Positions 22,303 to 35,308 are shown, counted from the stretch's first letter. The stretch is 64,000 nucleotides of DNA from Dysidea avara (GCF_963678975.1 NC_089276.1:8477953-8541952); one strand, 5' to 3'. Numbers and translations are program-made. The notes: generated by a model not told the origin, from the letters alone.

Positions 22303-25300
22303 AAGTCAGAAATCAACTGATACTGAGGACTCAGATGGCGAGCGACTACAAGTCACTGATGCATTTAAAGTTCACGGAATCTCAGAATCCATTTGGCTTT
22401 CAACAACCAGTGTCCTTGAAAATAAGATCACATTCAAGCTGGACACGGATACAGAAGCTAGTGTACTTCCACTGAAGGTATTTAACCGTCTGAGAGATAA
22501 GACTATGCTTACTAACACAACAACAAAACTATCTGCTTATGGAGGCTCTGTACTCACACCAATTGGCACATGTGTCCTTGAATGTAGAGGGAAGCTTGCT
22601 ACTTCTGCTGTTAGATTTTTTGTCGTCTCTAAAAAAGTTCAACCCATATTAGGGCTCAAGGACTGTACTAGTTTAGGTCTGGTTCAGAGGGTACATACCA
22701 TTCAGGTCCCTGATTTATCAAAGGAGACGATTCAAGTCGAATTTCCAGACATATTCAAAGGCCTTGGAAACATTGGAAAATATCGCATTACCCTAAAAGA
22801 GAATGCCATCCCAGTAATACACCACGCTAGAAGAGTACCACATTCGCTACGGGACAAGTTAAAGCACTCCCTTGATGCCAACTTGAAATGTGGTGTGCTG
22901 CAGAAAGTTGATGAGCCCACCGACTGGGTGCACAACTTGGTTATTGTAGAAAAGAAGAATGGGACACTCCGCCTTTGCCTTGATCCCCGAGATCTCAATA
23001 AAGTGATCAAAAGAGAGCACTACAGAATGCCTACTGCACAAGAAATATCAAGCAAACTTGCTGGAAAAAAGGTCTTTTCTACATTTGACCTGAAAGATGG
23101 GTACTGGCAGGTTGAACTTGACGATTACAGTTCAATGTTATGCACCTTCAGCACTCCTTTTGGTCGCTATCGCTTCACTCGTATGCCATTTGGCTTGGCA
23201 TCAGCCAGCTAAGTGTTTCAGAAGAAAAATGAAGCTGCTTTTGATGGGATCGATGGTGTTCACATTGTGGCAGATGATATTATTATTGCTGCAGCCAATG
23301 TAGAAGAACATGACATGATCCTCCGACAGGTTTTAGCCAGGGCTCGAGATCGCAATGTGAAGTTCAACTTCGACAAACTTCAGTTACGTGTCAACTCAGT
23401 CAAATACTTGGGCACCATTGTTAGTGATGAAGGAATTAAGCCAGACCCTGCAAGGTCAGTGCCATTGTGAACATGCCAGTGCCTACTGACAAAGCTGCTC
23501 TACGACGGCTGCTTGGGATGGTAAATTTCCTTACCAGTCACATCCCTAATCTGGCAACAATCACAGCACCTCTTCGGGCTCTACTCAAGTTGGACACTCA
23601 TTTTCTGTGGACCCATGAACACAACAGTGCATTTGAGAAGCTGAAGGCTCTCCTTTCTGACTCGCCCATACTTCAATACTTTTATCCCTCGGTACGAAGT
23701 GTAATTGAAGCAGATGCCAGCCAACACGGGCTTGGGACGTGCCTTTTACAAAGGGGCTAACCAATTGCTTATGTTTCACGGCGTCTAAGTGACACCGAAT
23801 GCAACTATCCACAAATCGAAAAAGAATTGTTGGCCATTGTTTTCGCTTGCAACAAGTTCCACCATTACATATATGTTTTTCCCACAGATGTACAGTCTGA
23901 CCACAGGCCACTTGAGCAAATTGTCCACAAGCCTCTTGGTCAAGTGTCACCGAGACTCCAACGCATGCTGCTAAAGTTACAGAGGTACACACTTAATATC
24001 AAGTTCACTAGAGGCAAGGACATGCATGTTGCTGATGCACTCTCACTGGCCCACTTGGATGTCATTGAAGATCGTGACTCTGAAGAGATGGAATTGGCAG
24101 TACACACACTGACTGAAAACTTGCCTGTATCGGACTCCAGGAAGGCTGAATTTAGATCAGCTACTGAATCAGATGTGTCATTGCAACATGTCAAGAAGCT
24201 CACAAATGAAGGGTGGCCTACAAACCTCAACAATGTTCCAGAATCAGCAAGACCCTTTTGGAAGGTACGTGATGAGTTACATATTACTGATGGTCTTATT
24301 TTTGCAGGAGAAATGCTGGTAGTCCCTCAGGTCATGAACAAAGTTGCACTACAAGTCATACATGAGGGTCACATGGGAATTGAAAAGTGCAAGCAACGAG
24401 CCAGATCGTGTTTATATTGGCCTTCAATGAATGCTGACATTGAAACTCTTGTCAATGGCTGTGAAGTGTACAACACGTTTGCCCCAACAATTCGCAAGGA
24501 ACCAATGATTCCTCATGAAGTTCCATCTCGCCCATGGGAGAAGGTAGGAGTGGATTATTTCACTATCCACAGCAAAGACTTCAAGCTCATAGTTGACTTA
24601 CTCTAAGTACCCGGAGGTCATCTCAATGCCTTCCAAGACTGCGGTAGCAATAATCAAAGCTATGCAAGTGACATTCTCAAGACATCGGATACTTAACACT
24701 GTAATTGCAGACAACATGCCATTCAACAGTTCAGAGTTTCGAAAGTTTGCTAAACAATGGCATTTCACTATTATTACCACTAGCCCCAATTACCCTCAAT
24801 CAAACGGCTTAATTGAACGCAATGTCCAGACCTTCAAAAGACTGTATAAGAAGGTAATAGAGGGTAACACCAGCATTGATCTTGCATTACTAGAGTACAG
24901 AAACACTCCCATCTCTGGGATGGACCTTTCTCCAGCACAGCTGCTCATGAGCAGATTACGATCCACTCTACCGATGACACACTCTCTGTTAACACCAACA
25001 ATCAACAAAGGTGTTACTAAGCAGTTAAAAGATCGACAAGAGAAGCAGCAAGTGTATTATAACAGAGGTGCAAGACCTTTGCCACCATTATCAGAAGGAG
25101 ATACTGTTCAATATAGGATGGCAATACATGGCGACCAGCTGTTGTAATCAACAGATGCTCAGAAGCTCCTAGATTATACTTCATAAAAAATGAAAGCAAT
25201 CATACCATACGTAGAAACTGTCGCCATCTAAGAAGGACCCCACAGAACACAATGCAACGTTTCTTTTATGACAATGATGACTGTGATACACATGATCATG

Positions 25301-25480
25301 ACTGTGATGTTCATGAACGTCAACAAGTGATTGAATAACTGCCAAGTAGTGAGGAACATCTGCCAACTGAAGGTCCATCACGTGTTTCCCGATATGGCAG
25401 ACCCATCAACCCACCCCAGAGGTATATAGAGTCAGCAAATTTTAACACCCCAGAGGTATGTAGTCATTTAAGAACTTAAC
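22303..25480 (+). pseudogene. Ty3/gypsy pol, frameshifted
   Basis: Domains follow in order: a protease with LDTDTEASVLP, in which the usual glycine of D-T-G is aspartate; RT with DWVHNLVIVEKKNGTLRLC, FSTFDLKDGYWQVEL, RYRFTRMPFGLASAS and the catalytic HIVADDIIIAA; RNase H with EADASQHGLGTCLLQRG; an integrase zinc region (HMGIEKC.., whose second Cx2C cysteine is tyrosine); and an integrase core with GVDYFT, VIADNMPFNS and NGLIERNVQ (D, D, E). Breaks include a stop near 23210, a frameshift near 23460, a stop at 23758 and a frameshift near 24600. The C-terminal INRCSEAPRLYFIK region extends to about 25340. No env. It cannot make a full Pol. Confidence 0.85.
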
Positions 25481-25601
25481 ACTTCTTTATTTGATCTGTG
25501 TGATTTAGGCAGTTTGTAATTTACTTGATTAATATATTTGATTTGTGCAAATTAGGCAGCCACTGTAATTTACTTATTTGATGTTTTGTATTACATCTAG
25601 T

Positions 25602-25622
25602 AAGGGGAATGTGGCATATTGT
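25602..25622 (+). mobile_element. Polypurine tract and 3' LTR stub of the gypsy element
   Basis: AAGGGGAA directly precedes TGTGGCATATTGTAT at 25610, which repeats the first 15 bases of the 5' LTR. A fold-back element follows at once, and I could not find the rest of the LTR beyond it. Confidence 0.65.
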
Positions 25623-26241
25623 ATCCCATCCAAAAACAGCTTATAGCTGTAAAAAAAGTGCGCGTCCAAGTAAAGCAGAGTTAACTGCGACAAAAAGTAA
25701 TGATATCATAATGCGGCCATGTGCGAGGTGTGCAAGTTGTAATATTAGCTAATCAGATAATACAATGTTATTGTTAAAGTGTTAATGAGAACTATGTGAT
25801 GCTGCTAGTTTTGAAGTGCGTGAGCATCTTCATAAATGCCACATAAATTTAATTCTCAATAAAGCAATGTGTATAGATTCTCTGATAGTAATAAATAGTT
25901 TGAGTTTGGCCACCTTTCCTTTGTTCGTAGCATTGCTGTATACAGGAAAGGCGGCCAAACTCAAACTATTTATTACTATCAGAGAATCTATACACATTGC
26001 TTTATTGAGAATTAAATTTATGTGGCATTTATGAAGATGCTCACACACTTCAAAACTAGCAGCATCACATAGTTCTCATTAACACTTTAACAATAACATT
26101 GTATTATCTGATTAGCTAATATTACAACTTGCACACCTCGCACATGGCCGCATTATGATATCATTACTTTTTGTCGCAGTTAACTCTGCTTTACTTGGAC
26201 GCGCACTTTTTTTACAGCTATAAGCTGTTTTTGGATGGGAT
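25623..26241. repeat. 619-bp fold-back element inserted in the gypsy 3' LTR
   Basis: Two arms of about 300 bp are almost perfect inverses: ATCCCATCCAAAAACAGC against GCTGTTTTTGGATGGGAT at the tips, and CAAACTCAAACTATTTATTA near a loop of about 35 bp. The two mirrored reading frames at 25816-26048 are a by-product. End words CCAAAAACAGC, AGCTGTAAAAAA and ATGATATCA are shared with the fold-back at 58600-59218 and resemble family A. Confidence 0.95.
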
Positions 26242-26929
26242 TTCAATACTTTTTGTTAGAATAAGCAATGCACTGTTGATAACAGTAGGTGAGTCAGTAG
26301 TTTCCATGGTTTTGACAGAAACCCCAGATTACAGTGATAGAATATTAAAATATAACTGTAATTTTAGTGGCCAGGGCCGCCCACATTGGGGGTAACTGGG
26401 GTATTTTTCCCCCTACCACAGCCTGAAAGGGGCCACTTGAATACCTGTTTAAAGAAAGATCGATATACTCTAATAGAGCAGTCAGGATCTAGACCCTTCC
26501 TTGCCCCTGGGCCCCTCTTTAACTCTTTTCCCTGGGCCCTCTAATTTCTCTGGACGGCCCTGTTAGTGGCATGCAACTGCAGTCAACTAACACCCATTTT
26601 AACTAGTAAACCCTTAACAACACTTTGCCTTTCATCTTGTACTGCATTGAAACGATCAAGATACTCTATTAGAGCAGTCACAAAACAGCTGTAACACAGC
26701 CATAGGCGGCGGAAAGGGGGGGGGCTTAGCCCCCCCTCAGAATGATATCACACCGAAATTATCTTTCTTGGAGTGGGGCTGAAAACCGTGATAAAGATCG
26801 AGATACTCTAATAGAGCAGTCACTCTAATAAAGTATTCAGTGTGTAGCGAGCTATGTAAGGATTTTTATGTAGTTTATCAGCTAGAAATGGTAGCTGGTG
26901 AGGTGGAAGCTCTTGTCAGTTGGTTGCGA

Positions 26930-26960
<31 letters not shown>

Positions 26961-28493
26961 GGTCTCACCTTACTAAACTATAGAAATAAGTCTGGGTCAG
27001 CCCAGCCCCCCTCATATCAACTACTTGCTCCACCGCTGAACACAGCAATCAATATTTAGCATAGTTACAACTTCTGCTTAGCATCGGATTGTATAGTTTA
27101 AATTACTAGCTACTTACAGACTTTACAATATAAAAATATGGCACTTGTAGAAATGTGACTGTTTTATTAGAGTATCTCGATCTACTTCAAGCATTGACTA
27201 ATTCAAGTGAAGAAGCTACGCCCCTGCCAAGAGATCTTGTGAAATGAAATGAGAAAAGGCAAGTATGTACAGAGACAATAGAGGGGCGCGTAATTATGTC
27301 CTGTTGTAAATAAACGCCTTTAAAATTTATATTACTACTAAATAAACGCACCAGAATAGGCTTGTGTGGCTGTTGTCTCCAAGGTTGTCTCATTATTTGT
27401 CTTTTCGTGTTGAAGGGATTTAGTCGCAATTGGTGAGTTTAACTATACATGTATTTGTGTTGTAAAACTTAATTGTAAAAAGGCGATTAGCACATATCAT
27501 GATAAACATGTATTTGTCACAGTAGAGTCTCTCACGAAGTCACGATTATTATGAGACATTGGACCAGGGTAAAAAATTTACTGCTATATTTAGAGGTTGT
27601 AGCGTTTGTATATCTTAGTATCTTAATAAATAATCCCCCATGATCACTAATCACTAATAGTACAGTGAAAACTGGTCATTATTCAGGCCGTAGGGACAAA
27701 ATTTTCTAACCTTGCCTTTTAAAGAGGTGGCTGCATTATGCGGCCTTAAAAAAAGGTAAGGAGCATGCTGTTCTAACTGGCTATAGAGATGGATTTAGTG
27801 TATGACAGCGTATGAGACAGTGAGTGCTGGCAGCAAGGGGGCAGCCAATCTGTTAGAGCACTAAAAGCACTGCTTCAGACATAGGCAGTTGACTGTCAGC
27901 CCCAAGTGTAAAAAGTTTCACTGTTGGTCCTTATAAGCTCCTGATGAAGAAAGTGATGAAGTCATTATCCATAGGATATATTTTTCAGAGTATCCATTTC
28001 AGTTCTACAATATAGTAGCCAAGCATAAGATGAACATAACACAGCATTCCAGTAGTTTAGTGGTGACCACAACACTGCCTGAGTTAAACTGTGGTGAGAT
28101 TTGAGACTACCAGAAGCCCTGGAATGTCTTCAACACATGAAATACCAAATATCTAATGCCTGGCTTTCATCCACAGTGGACCTGTCTTGGTGGCCACTTG
28201 TACAGAAGGGAAACAGCTAGTTGCCACACCCCTTAATTATCAATTTGTAAAATCGTTAGCAAAATTGTGTGTGCGAGCAAGTGCGATGTGGCAGTGCCGT
28301 GTATATGGTTGCTGCCTAGCAGTGACACATCACGAGTATTGAAGTCACAATGCGTTACTGTATCATCCATCTAAATACAATCTCTGAATGTGTCATTTTG
28401 TGTAGAGAGCAATCTTCCACAAGAAGTGACCTGCAGGTTTCAGTGTATATTGTTAACCATTAATATTGTTCACAATATTGTGAACTATATGTA
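26242..28493. other. Intron, no gene; motif cluster and poly-T
   Basis: Four copies of the dispersed near-palindrome fall within 720 bp (26461, 26654, 26796, 27155). A run of 29 T lies at 26932-26960. The minus frame 27187-27429 has no recognisable domain. Confidence 0.45.
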
Positions 28494-28669
28494 CAGTGAA
28501 ACCTCACTTAGTGGCCACCTCTTTAATAAGACCACCTCATTATATTGGCCACCTCTAGTAGGTCCCAAATATAGCTAAGCATTACTTATGACCTCATTAA
28601 TAAGGCCACCTTGTTATTCAGGCCAAATTTTTTGGTCCCACAGCCTGCCATATTAATGAGGTTTCATTG
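28494..28669. mobile_element. Tigger-like MITE with TA duplication
   Basis: CAGTGAAACCTCACTTAGTG opens it and ATTAATGAGGTTTCATTG closes it, with TA on both sides (28492-28493, 28670-28671). GGCCACCTC words repeat inside. At 176 bp it is non-autonomous. Confidence 0.8.
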
Positions 28670-30582
28670 TACTTATGTGAATTTTTATTTTTCGTAACTT
28701 TTCTTCAGGTTTACTGATGGGCACTATGAAGCATTGTTGACTGGTACGTGTATAATGTGGTGACTTGAAATGCTAAAACAGTACGTAGCGTGTCTTGTAT
28801 GTACATGTAATGTGTTGTAATGTGTCCACACATCCACACATCTTAGAAATAAATGTAATTGTATTCTCTATAAATAGTCAGTTCCATTGTGCCACTGGGT
28901 CATAAGTTGGTTGAGTATGGATCATCCAGGGCACTTGAGTCACATTTTGTCCTGGCCAAGTGGATCTCATCCACTGACAGAATATACAGGATCAGATCAC
29001 GTGTATAAATTACGGTGGAACTTGTTTATTGCCACCTTCACTCATTCAGCAGGTAACAGTGTATAAATTCTCAATTGGAATTGGCTTTTCAAGAGTGGTT
29101 GTCTTTCTATACTAGTGGCCATTAAGATAGGTTGTACTGATAGAGTGTACATACTAGAGATGCAACAATATCCTCCACTTAGTGTCGTTTGATAGTGATG
29201 CAATGGAGACTATGTATTATTGCATTTAAATACTATACTATTATATTGCAACTCTAGCACGTATTTATAACAGGAATGTTTGTTAACCGTTTAGACATAC
29301 TGGAGCCACACCCACTCATCTGGATTCTACAAATGGAGTCATACCAACTTGTTGTCATCATACTCACTCGTTACTCCCATTGTGTTTGGATGAATATACA
29401 TGCCGTCATGTGAGACTTGCTACCATGGCGGGCCACTGGAAAACATTTGCATAGCAGTTATATTACAGTCATTATTGTACAATTCTTACATTATTGTTGT
29501 GAAAAGTGTTTGGTATTCATGTGTCTCCTCTGTATGTTGTAATTACATGTGTAATTTTGTGTGGGGGTGCTATAAAATGCAATAATGCATGGTGACAATT
29601 GTATTAGGCGATTTTGCACACTTCCTTTTAAGCTAGCTACATGTGCTAATTACTCACAGCTTGTGTCAACAACTGGTAACCGCAGTTGTACTCTTGTGTC
29701 ATTCTTTAAGCCGCGCCCTTAGAGGACAAATTATGTGGGGGCGACTAATTTCAAAACGAAGGATGGTATGCAGCACCATAGATTAGCTATATCTATGGAC
29801 TATAATCTATGGCAGCACACTTCTTGGTGGCTATATGTACTGATTAACTACATAGAGCGCCAGTTTATCAATACCCAGAGACCGCAGTTGTGCTCTGCGT
29901 CATTCTTTAAATTCCGAGTAAAATTCTTAGAGAGCAAATGACGTGGGGGCGACTAAATTCAAATTTCAAACTAGCCATTCTCGAAAACAAATGTTTCAAT
30001 CTGAACGAAACTTTCAGAACAGTTTAAAGACACATTGCCCTACATGCCAAGCGAGTATTGCGGAAAACAAAAATCTGGGATTTGTATTTGGCCTCTAGGT
30101 CGACTGAGGACGACTGAAACTTCGTTTGGTGCTGAAATCACGACTGTAGGGTAATCATGTATGGTGAAATCGATGATGTGAATCTTGAGGTGATTGAGTG
30201 AATACTGAAGCGATAACAGGGCGATCAATGTTCGGAATGCACAAAGGAACGCAAGGCATACACCTGCGGTTGCGTCTAACCGCATGCGATAAAAAAAAAA
30301 AAATAAAAAAAAAAATGAAACGTCCCCTTTCATGTCGGCAATCTCGATCACGAAACAATCGGCATGGATTTGCTTCACTGCTTGTGTGGTAGTTACTAGT
30401 GACACGATGAGTTCAACTCCAGAGTTTCAGAGGGATAGCGTAAGTGACGGGTGGATTACAGGAAGGCCAAATTTGAGAACGTTCGTTCTTGTAAAATCCT
30501 CACGTAGTGGTCGCGTCATTTATTGTCTGCGGCGCGCGTTTCTGCTTTACTGGCCGCGCGACTCACTACCGTGAGTCTTGAT
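28670..30582. other. Intron; an 80-bp direct repeat, otherwise no gene
   Basis: ACCGCAGTTGT through GTGGGGGCGACTAA occurs at about 29679-29753 and again at about 29880-29962. Between them is a small palindrome, CCATAGATTAG to CTATAATCTATGG. The block 30400-30580 is CpG-rich and shares GACTCAC..GTGAGTC words with 55285-55370. Confidence 0.45.
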
Positions 30583-30632
30583 ACTTGTATGCTGTGAAAT
30601 AATAAGAATCAGTTAGTCTCGTGAGTACCACA
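30583..30632 (+). mobile_element. Partial solo LTR of the 21.4 kb gypsy family
   Basis: About 50 bp match the 3' part of the LTR at 21374-21422 with few changes, ending GTGAGTACCACA. The first 15 bases of the LTR are absent. Confidence 0.7.
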
Positions 30633-31060
30633 CCAATCATATTAATTATCGTCTGAAAAGTGAAGTATCCATTATGCTTCGCTGTAGGCTATGTTCAACC
30701 CGTTACACAGCAGTATGAATCACGAACTGTTTGAAAAGCACCTCTGATATCAAAATAGCCACAATGAAAAATACGGACGATTTCCGTTTCCAAGGGAAGC
30801 CATCACGTGCTTGCGCCAAATCGACAACTTTCCCTGTCAGCAAAGATGAATGGGATACAAAGGAGGACACTGGTAAGCCCATGAAGAATGCATTGTACGT
30901 ACTGCGGTATGCCAAAAGGCACCTGTTGGGCCGAAGCGACATCGAATAGTGAAAAAATCAAGCCTGTAGCATTAGCCGTTATAGAGTTACGCTTGTCTGA
31001 AGGCATCAGTCAGTCAGTTACTCAGTCAGTAGAAAATTCCATTAAATAAAAAAAATTTAA
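30633..31060 (+). repeat. Peptide-like repeat family E, copy 3
   Basis: Matches copy 2 over 30650-30750 and copy 1 over 30840-30960. The frame 30731-30949 ends SKDEWDTKEDTGKPM, ALYVLRYAKRHLLGRSDIE, which is the conserved segment. AGTCAGTCAGTTACTCAGTC follows near 31005. Confidence 0.5.
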
Positions 31061-31447
31061 AATTCCATAGCAACTTGTTGAAAACATTTCGGGTCAATCT
31101 GAAAGCTTGTTTGGGCTTAGTTTTACCTCACCAATACAACCTCATCGTCGTAAGGGAAAATCAAGGCTGGTTTCTGGGTGATATTATTTCGTGGGCCACA
31201 CCCACTCCTTTGTGGTCCCTACTATACAGTTACTATTGTACTGTATGATACATAATAACTGAACTTATGGTCAAGTGAAACGATCGTAGCCTCTTCCATG
31301 AATGTATAAAAGATTTCTACGATCAACTTAATGATGCATTTTCAGGGATACAATTTTGCTTTAGGGGTTCCCTACCATCATACTTATTGATAACCCATTG
31401 TGTGGATGTACAACAATTATGACATTGTTTTGTACATTTCCATACAG
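31061..31447 (+). other. Intron end before the linker exon
   Basis: No repeat or gene recognised. The acceptor context is TTTCCATACAG. Confidence 0.4.
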
Positions 31448-31484
31448 TTCTCTACAAGTGCAGCTCAGACTGTCACTACTGCAG
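31448..31484 (+). CDS. Juxtamembrane linker micro-exon
   Basis: A 37-bp exon between ATACAG and GTAAGT. It accepts phase 0 from the FN3 exon ending at 19544 and reads FSTSAAQTVTTA plus one base. The [FY]-[SK]-T-S-x-x-x-T-V-T-T pattern is the usual last strand and exit of a membrane-proximal FN3 module. Its phase-1 end matches the transmembrane exon at 35942. Confidence 0.8.
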
Positions 31485-32189
31485 GTAAGTAGCAGAATAG
31501 TTCAAATGTTTAACTGTATAGTTTAGAATTTTAGTTATTATGTATGTACATTACTGATTTCCTTCCATGAAAACCAGTAGTTTGCATGTTCATAAGTTGT
31601 TCAAAATCTATGAGCTATCTAAAATAAATGTTTTACAAAACAAATGCGTATTCTGTAAATCCTATTATAATTTTTATTCTATACGAACTTAGTTCAATGC
31701 AAACTTTATGTGGATGTAGGTTTCCCAGATTAGACTAAGAATGAATTTCTTAATGTTGATATCAGTATAAATATAGCCATCCATTTGTCTTTCATCATGC
31801 TGCTTACTCTCCAGTCTTGGTGAGTATTAATACAATCAAATAAGAAGTGCTAATTCATCCGGCCACTTCCAATTTTTACTTTCACGATTGTAGGTGGCAA
31901 CATATCACGACTATGATAACTATCACGATGTTATACACACTACAATTTTGATAGTATGTGCCACTTACATTTGCATGTGATCTCACAACATCATGACTAT
32001 GTATAATACATATTGCCATCACAATGTTCAGAGACAATCATGATTAATCCCACAATTGATATAATCTCCCAGCCCTACTTCTGCATGCTTCCATTCATCC
32101 ATTTGGTTCCACATGGGGTACTTTGAGATAATAAGTCGCTCTCTAGAGTTCCTATGGATATTATATACCTGAAATTGACAAGGAGAAAT

Positions 32190-32400
32190 CACCCTGACCA
32201 CCTGGCAGACTCCTGTAAGTATTTTAGTGTTAAATGGATGGCTGCAGGTTCGAGGCTGCCTAGGTCCAGTCATGGATCTTTTCTCCTTTCTCCACCTTTT
32301 TGAACACACTTTAATGTAACAACTTTAAACAGGCTGTAGGACCAGGTGTCCTACAGACCTTGTAAAGTCTTAATTAAAAAAAAATCCATAGCACTGCTTT
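32190..32400 (+). repeat. SINE with LINE-like tail
   Basis: A B-box-like GGTTCGAGGCTGCC lies near 32248, and the tail TTTAAACAGGCTGTAGGACC..GGTGTCCTA ends in an A-rich run. A similar tail occurs at 60990-61075 (AACAGGCTGTATGTAGGAC, GGTGTCCTAAGACC). Confidence 0.5.
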
Positions 32401-32454
32401 GAAGGTCATGGTGTAGAGAAATCTTGAGGTAGAATAAGTTTCACTGGAACCACA

Positions 32455-32525
32455 GTGCAAAGTGTTCAACTGGTATAGAGCATGTGACTTGTGCACATGA
32501 GCTTGTGGGTACAAATCTGGTTGAT
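32455..32525 (+). repeat. tRNA-like SINE head
   Basis: TGGTATAGAGC (A-box-like) and GGTACAAATCTGG (B-box-like) lie about 40 bp apart. Each deviates by one or two bases. Confidence 0.35.
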
Positions 32526-33669
32526 GGCTATTATTATTTTTTCTTTCTAATCATACTTGTTCACTTGTTTAAATTACATGATTACAGTTTTTAGCACTCA
32601 TGCACATAAACTACCTTACAATATAGGTGATCTTATAAAACTGTTTAGCATGTTTGTGAGTGGGGCATGCTAGAGCAATAAAATATTATGTGTTTGTCAT
32701 GTCAGTCTTTGTGTCTGTCCCATGTATTGTATTATCGTAGGTGAAACTTTCACAAGATTAATGCTTACACTTTTTACTACACATGCACTTATGTACAGTA
32801 TACAGTAATGTGCATAGTGTGCACTGTCATGCAAACTTCCATGTAAACTATGAGATTTTGTAACTGGAATGATGTAAGATTCACTGAGACAGAGCTAGGA
32901 TTTTGATTACATCATTCCTGAGGCTGGCTTTGTTCTTTCTACTTAAGTAAATAATGATGTGAATCTGCATGACAGGCAGTTATTCAGCTTTATATTTAAC
33001 CGTTTTGCTAACACTACACACATCCTTTTACTCTAATAATGTTAAGGGTGGCATAAGATATTGTGTAACACTTTCACACCTCAGATCAAAGAAGCCGCCT
33101 GTGCTACATACAAAATATAGTCAGGCTACAACTGGGCAGTGATTATAAAGATGTCGAGGCCGAAATTGATTGTGGGGATTGATTAATACTCACGTGATTA
33201 GGATGCACGACTTGGATATTGCCATGAAAACTACTCAGATGGAGAGTAGTTTGTTATCCTCACCATCCTACATGTTGAAAAATGTTGGGATAAGGTGAAT
33301 ATGAGTGCTATAGCATATTCATTGATCATTTCTACATGCTTTTAATATGGAGACGCCCCCATCGCAAAGCTACCACTCTGCATGGAGTAACCACTCTACA
33401 AGCAAGCTTACCTATCTTGGCCTTTAGTGAACTCTGTACCTTTTCCATAAACGATTCAATAGCACTGATTAAAACATTAAACTCATGTAACTGAAATTCT
33501 CCATGATATCTCTAGGATATGTCTGTTTATCATAATCGAACGTGACCAAAATGTACTAGCTGCTGACCCATAATCGAAAATTTTAGATATGCGTATATAA
33601 TACATCCATTAGCTGCACTCGTATTGGCTTGGGTGATTGATCGCCTTGTACAGGCTATTAGCCTAATAA
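32526..33669. other. Intron, nothing recognised
   Basis: AT-rich and without fold-back or coding signal. Confidence 0.4.
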
Positions 33670-33791
33670 GTGTTACATATTAGCTGTAACACAGGGCATT
33701 TGGGCTTTGCCTTATATGTATGCCCTATGCCCTCGGGCCTGTGGGCATACATATCAGGCAAAACCCTCATGCCCGTGTTACAACTATTACA
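33670..33791. repeat. 122-bp hairpin
   Basis: TGTAACACAGGGCATTTGGG pairs with CCTCATGCCCGTGTTACA, and CCTTATATGTATGCCC pairs with GGGCATACATATCAGG around a loop of about 20 bp rich in CCTCGGG. The style matches the 11.3 kb hairpins. Confidence 0.8.
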
Positions 33792-33940
33792 TGTACTTTA
33801 AAAGTTATATATATATTATACATGTAGGTGTTTAAGGACCTCTAAACTGTGTTTGGTGTACAGTATGGTTACGGAATGTGTTTTTAATTGCATGTGAGGC
33901 AATAGGTTTGGTTTCTTGTTGGCACACCTTCTTTTACACG

Positions 33941-35150
33941 GGTAATGGTAAAACCAGGAACGGAGAAATAGGAAACGAGAAATGGGTGGAAATAGAATTC
34001 CATTGCTGCAGAACACTCTTCATTTGTAATTGAAGGGGTAGCAGGCCACAGATTTTCTCACGACTTTGGCAGTCGAAGTAGCGGTGACTGCTGTATTAGA
34101 GTGTTTTGCAATTCGATTGCTAAAAAGATCATAAGATAAACATACAACTGTACTAACAGAATGGCAATTGTGTGTCTTGGTACAATGTCAAATCTATCAA
34201 TTAGATAAATTCCAGAGGAGTACAGCTTATTTCTTTATGAGTGACTTTTCTCGATTCAGTAGTGTGACCAGTATGCTGACCTGGCACAAAAGAAGAAAAT
34301 GTCTTAAGCTACTTATGCTCTTTACATTGATTCATGGTCTTGTTGAAGTCTCATCGATTACTCTAACTCCCTTAACCTCATGTACTTGTGGCCACTCTCG
34401 TCATCATGCTATCAGTCCACCAACTCAACTGAAACATGTTTACATTCTTTCTTGCCTTTAGCAGTAAAATTATGGAATAATCTACCTCAATCACTAATGT
34501 TGTTGATGATTTTATGCAAAACTTGAACTCTACTTATATCCCACGCCCCCTGTATGATTATCTGTGTGTGTGTGTAAACTCTTTTAGAGGTTTTACACAG
34601 TAATTATAATAGTAGTAAAATTTCTGATGGTGGATAATGGATATCACCCTGGTGGTATCCTTGGTGGTATCAATAGCTTAAGTTGAAGTGACTGCTGTAT
34701 CACAATATGAAGTATTATTACAACCGAGTTTAACATCATTACGAGCTTCTGAGAATTTTAATAGCGTTATACATGCCAGCCAGGATCCTTAATGTCATAT
34801 AGTGGTAGTGCATTTGCTAGCTGACTATAATTAAAGCAGTCACTTTAGCTTGAGCCACTGATACCGCCAGGATGATCTGCATTAAATCCACCATCAGAAA
34901 TTTGACCCCAAGACATTATACAATTGCCATTCTGTTAGTACAGTTATATGCTTATGATTTTATAGCAATTGAGTTGTAAAACACTAATACAGCAGTCACC
35001 GCTACTTCAGCTACCAAAATCGTGAGAAAATCTGTGGTCTGCTACCCCTTCAATTACAAATGAAGAGTGTTCTGCAGTGAAGGAATTCCATTTCCACTCA
35101 TTTCTCGTTTCCCGTTTCCTATTTCTCCGTTCCTGGTTTTACCACTACCC
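33941..35150. repeat. Nested inverted repeat holding a LINE remnant and a second fold-back
   Basis: Outer arms of about 230 bp (33941-34168 and 34920-35150) are inverse copies, for example GGTAAAACCAGGAACGGAGA against TCTCCGTTCCTGGTTTTACC. Each carries the GTGACTGCTGTATTAG variant of the dispersed motif. Inside lie a LINE fragment (34186-34560) and an inner fold-back, 34618-34904 (TTTCTGATGGTGGAT against ATCCACCATCAGAAA with a two-base slip). The assembly looks like an element that captured or received others. Confidence 0.8.
34186..34560 (+). pseudogene. LINE reverse transcriptase C-terminal remnant
   Basis: The frame reads LDKFQRSTAYFFMSDFSRFS, SVTSMLTWHKRRKCLKLLML, HGLVEVSS and TSCTCGHSRHH. 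It continues after a frameshift with an LWNNLPQSL-like tail near 34465-34490. These are the C-terminal blocks of CR1/L2-type LINE reverse transcriptases as known from many invertebrates. Confidence 0.7.
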
Positions 35151-35308
35151 CTTTTACACTTGGGCAACCTTTTTAGGTGCTGCTATGTGTATCTTTTATA
35201 CGGATGCTTTCTCCTATTCTGCACCGTTTTTTGATACAGCATTTATTTGTTATTATTTCATACTGCTTTTTATTTCATCTTTATTCTCACACTGTGTACC
35301 TAAGTACT

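Noticed and set aside
25816..26048. Two nearly identical 72-codon frames on opposite strands
   Set aside because: They are the two arms of a fold-back element read in both directions; no codon signal.
26932..26960. Poly-T as a retroposed poly(A) tail
   Set aside because: No recognisable retroposed gene on either side and no clear target duplication.
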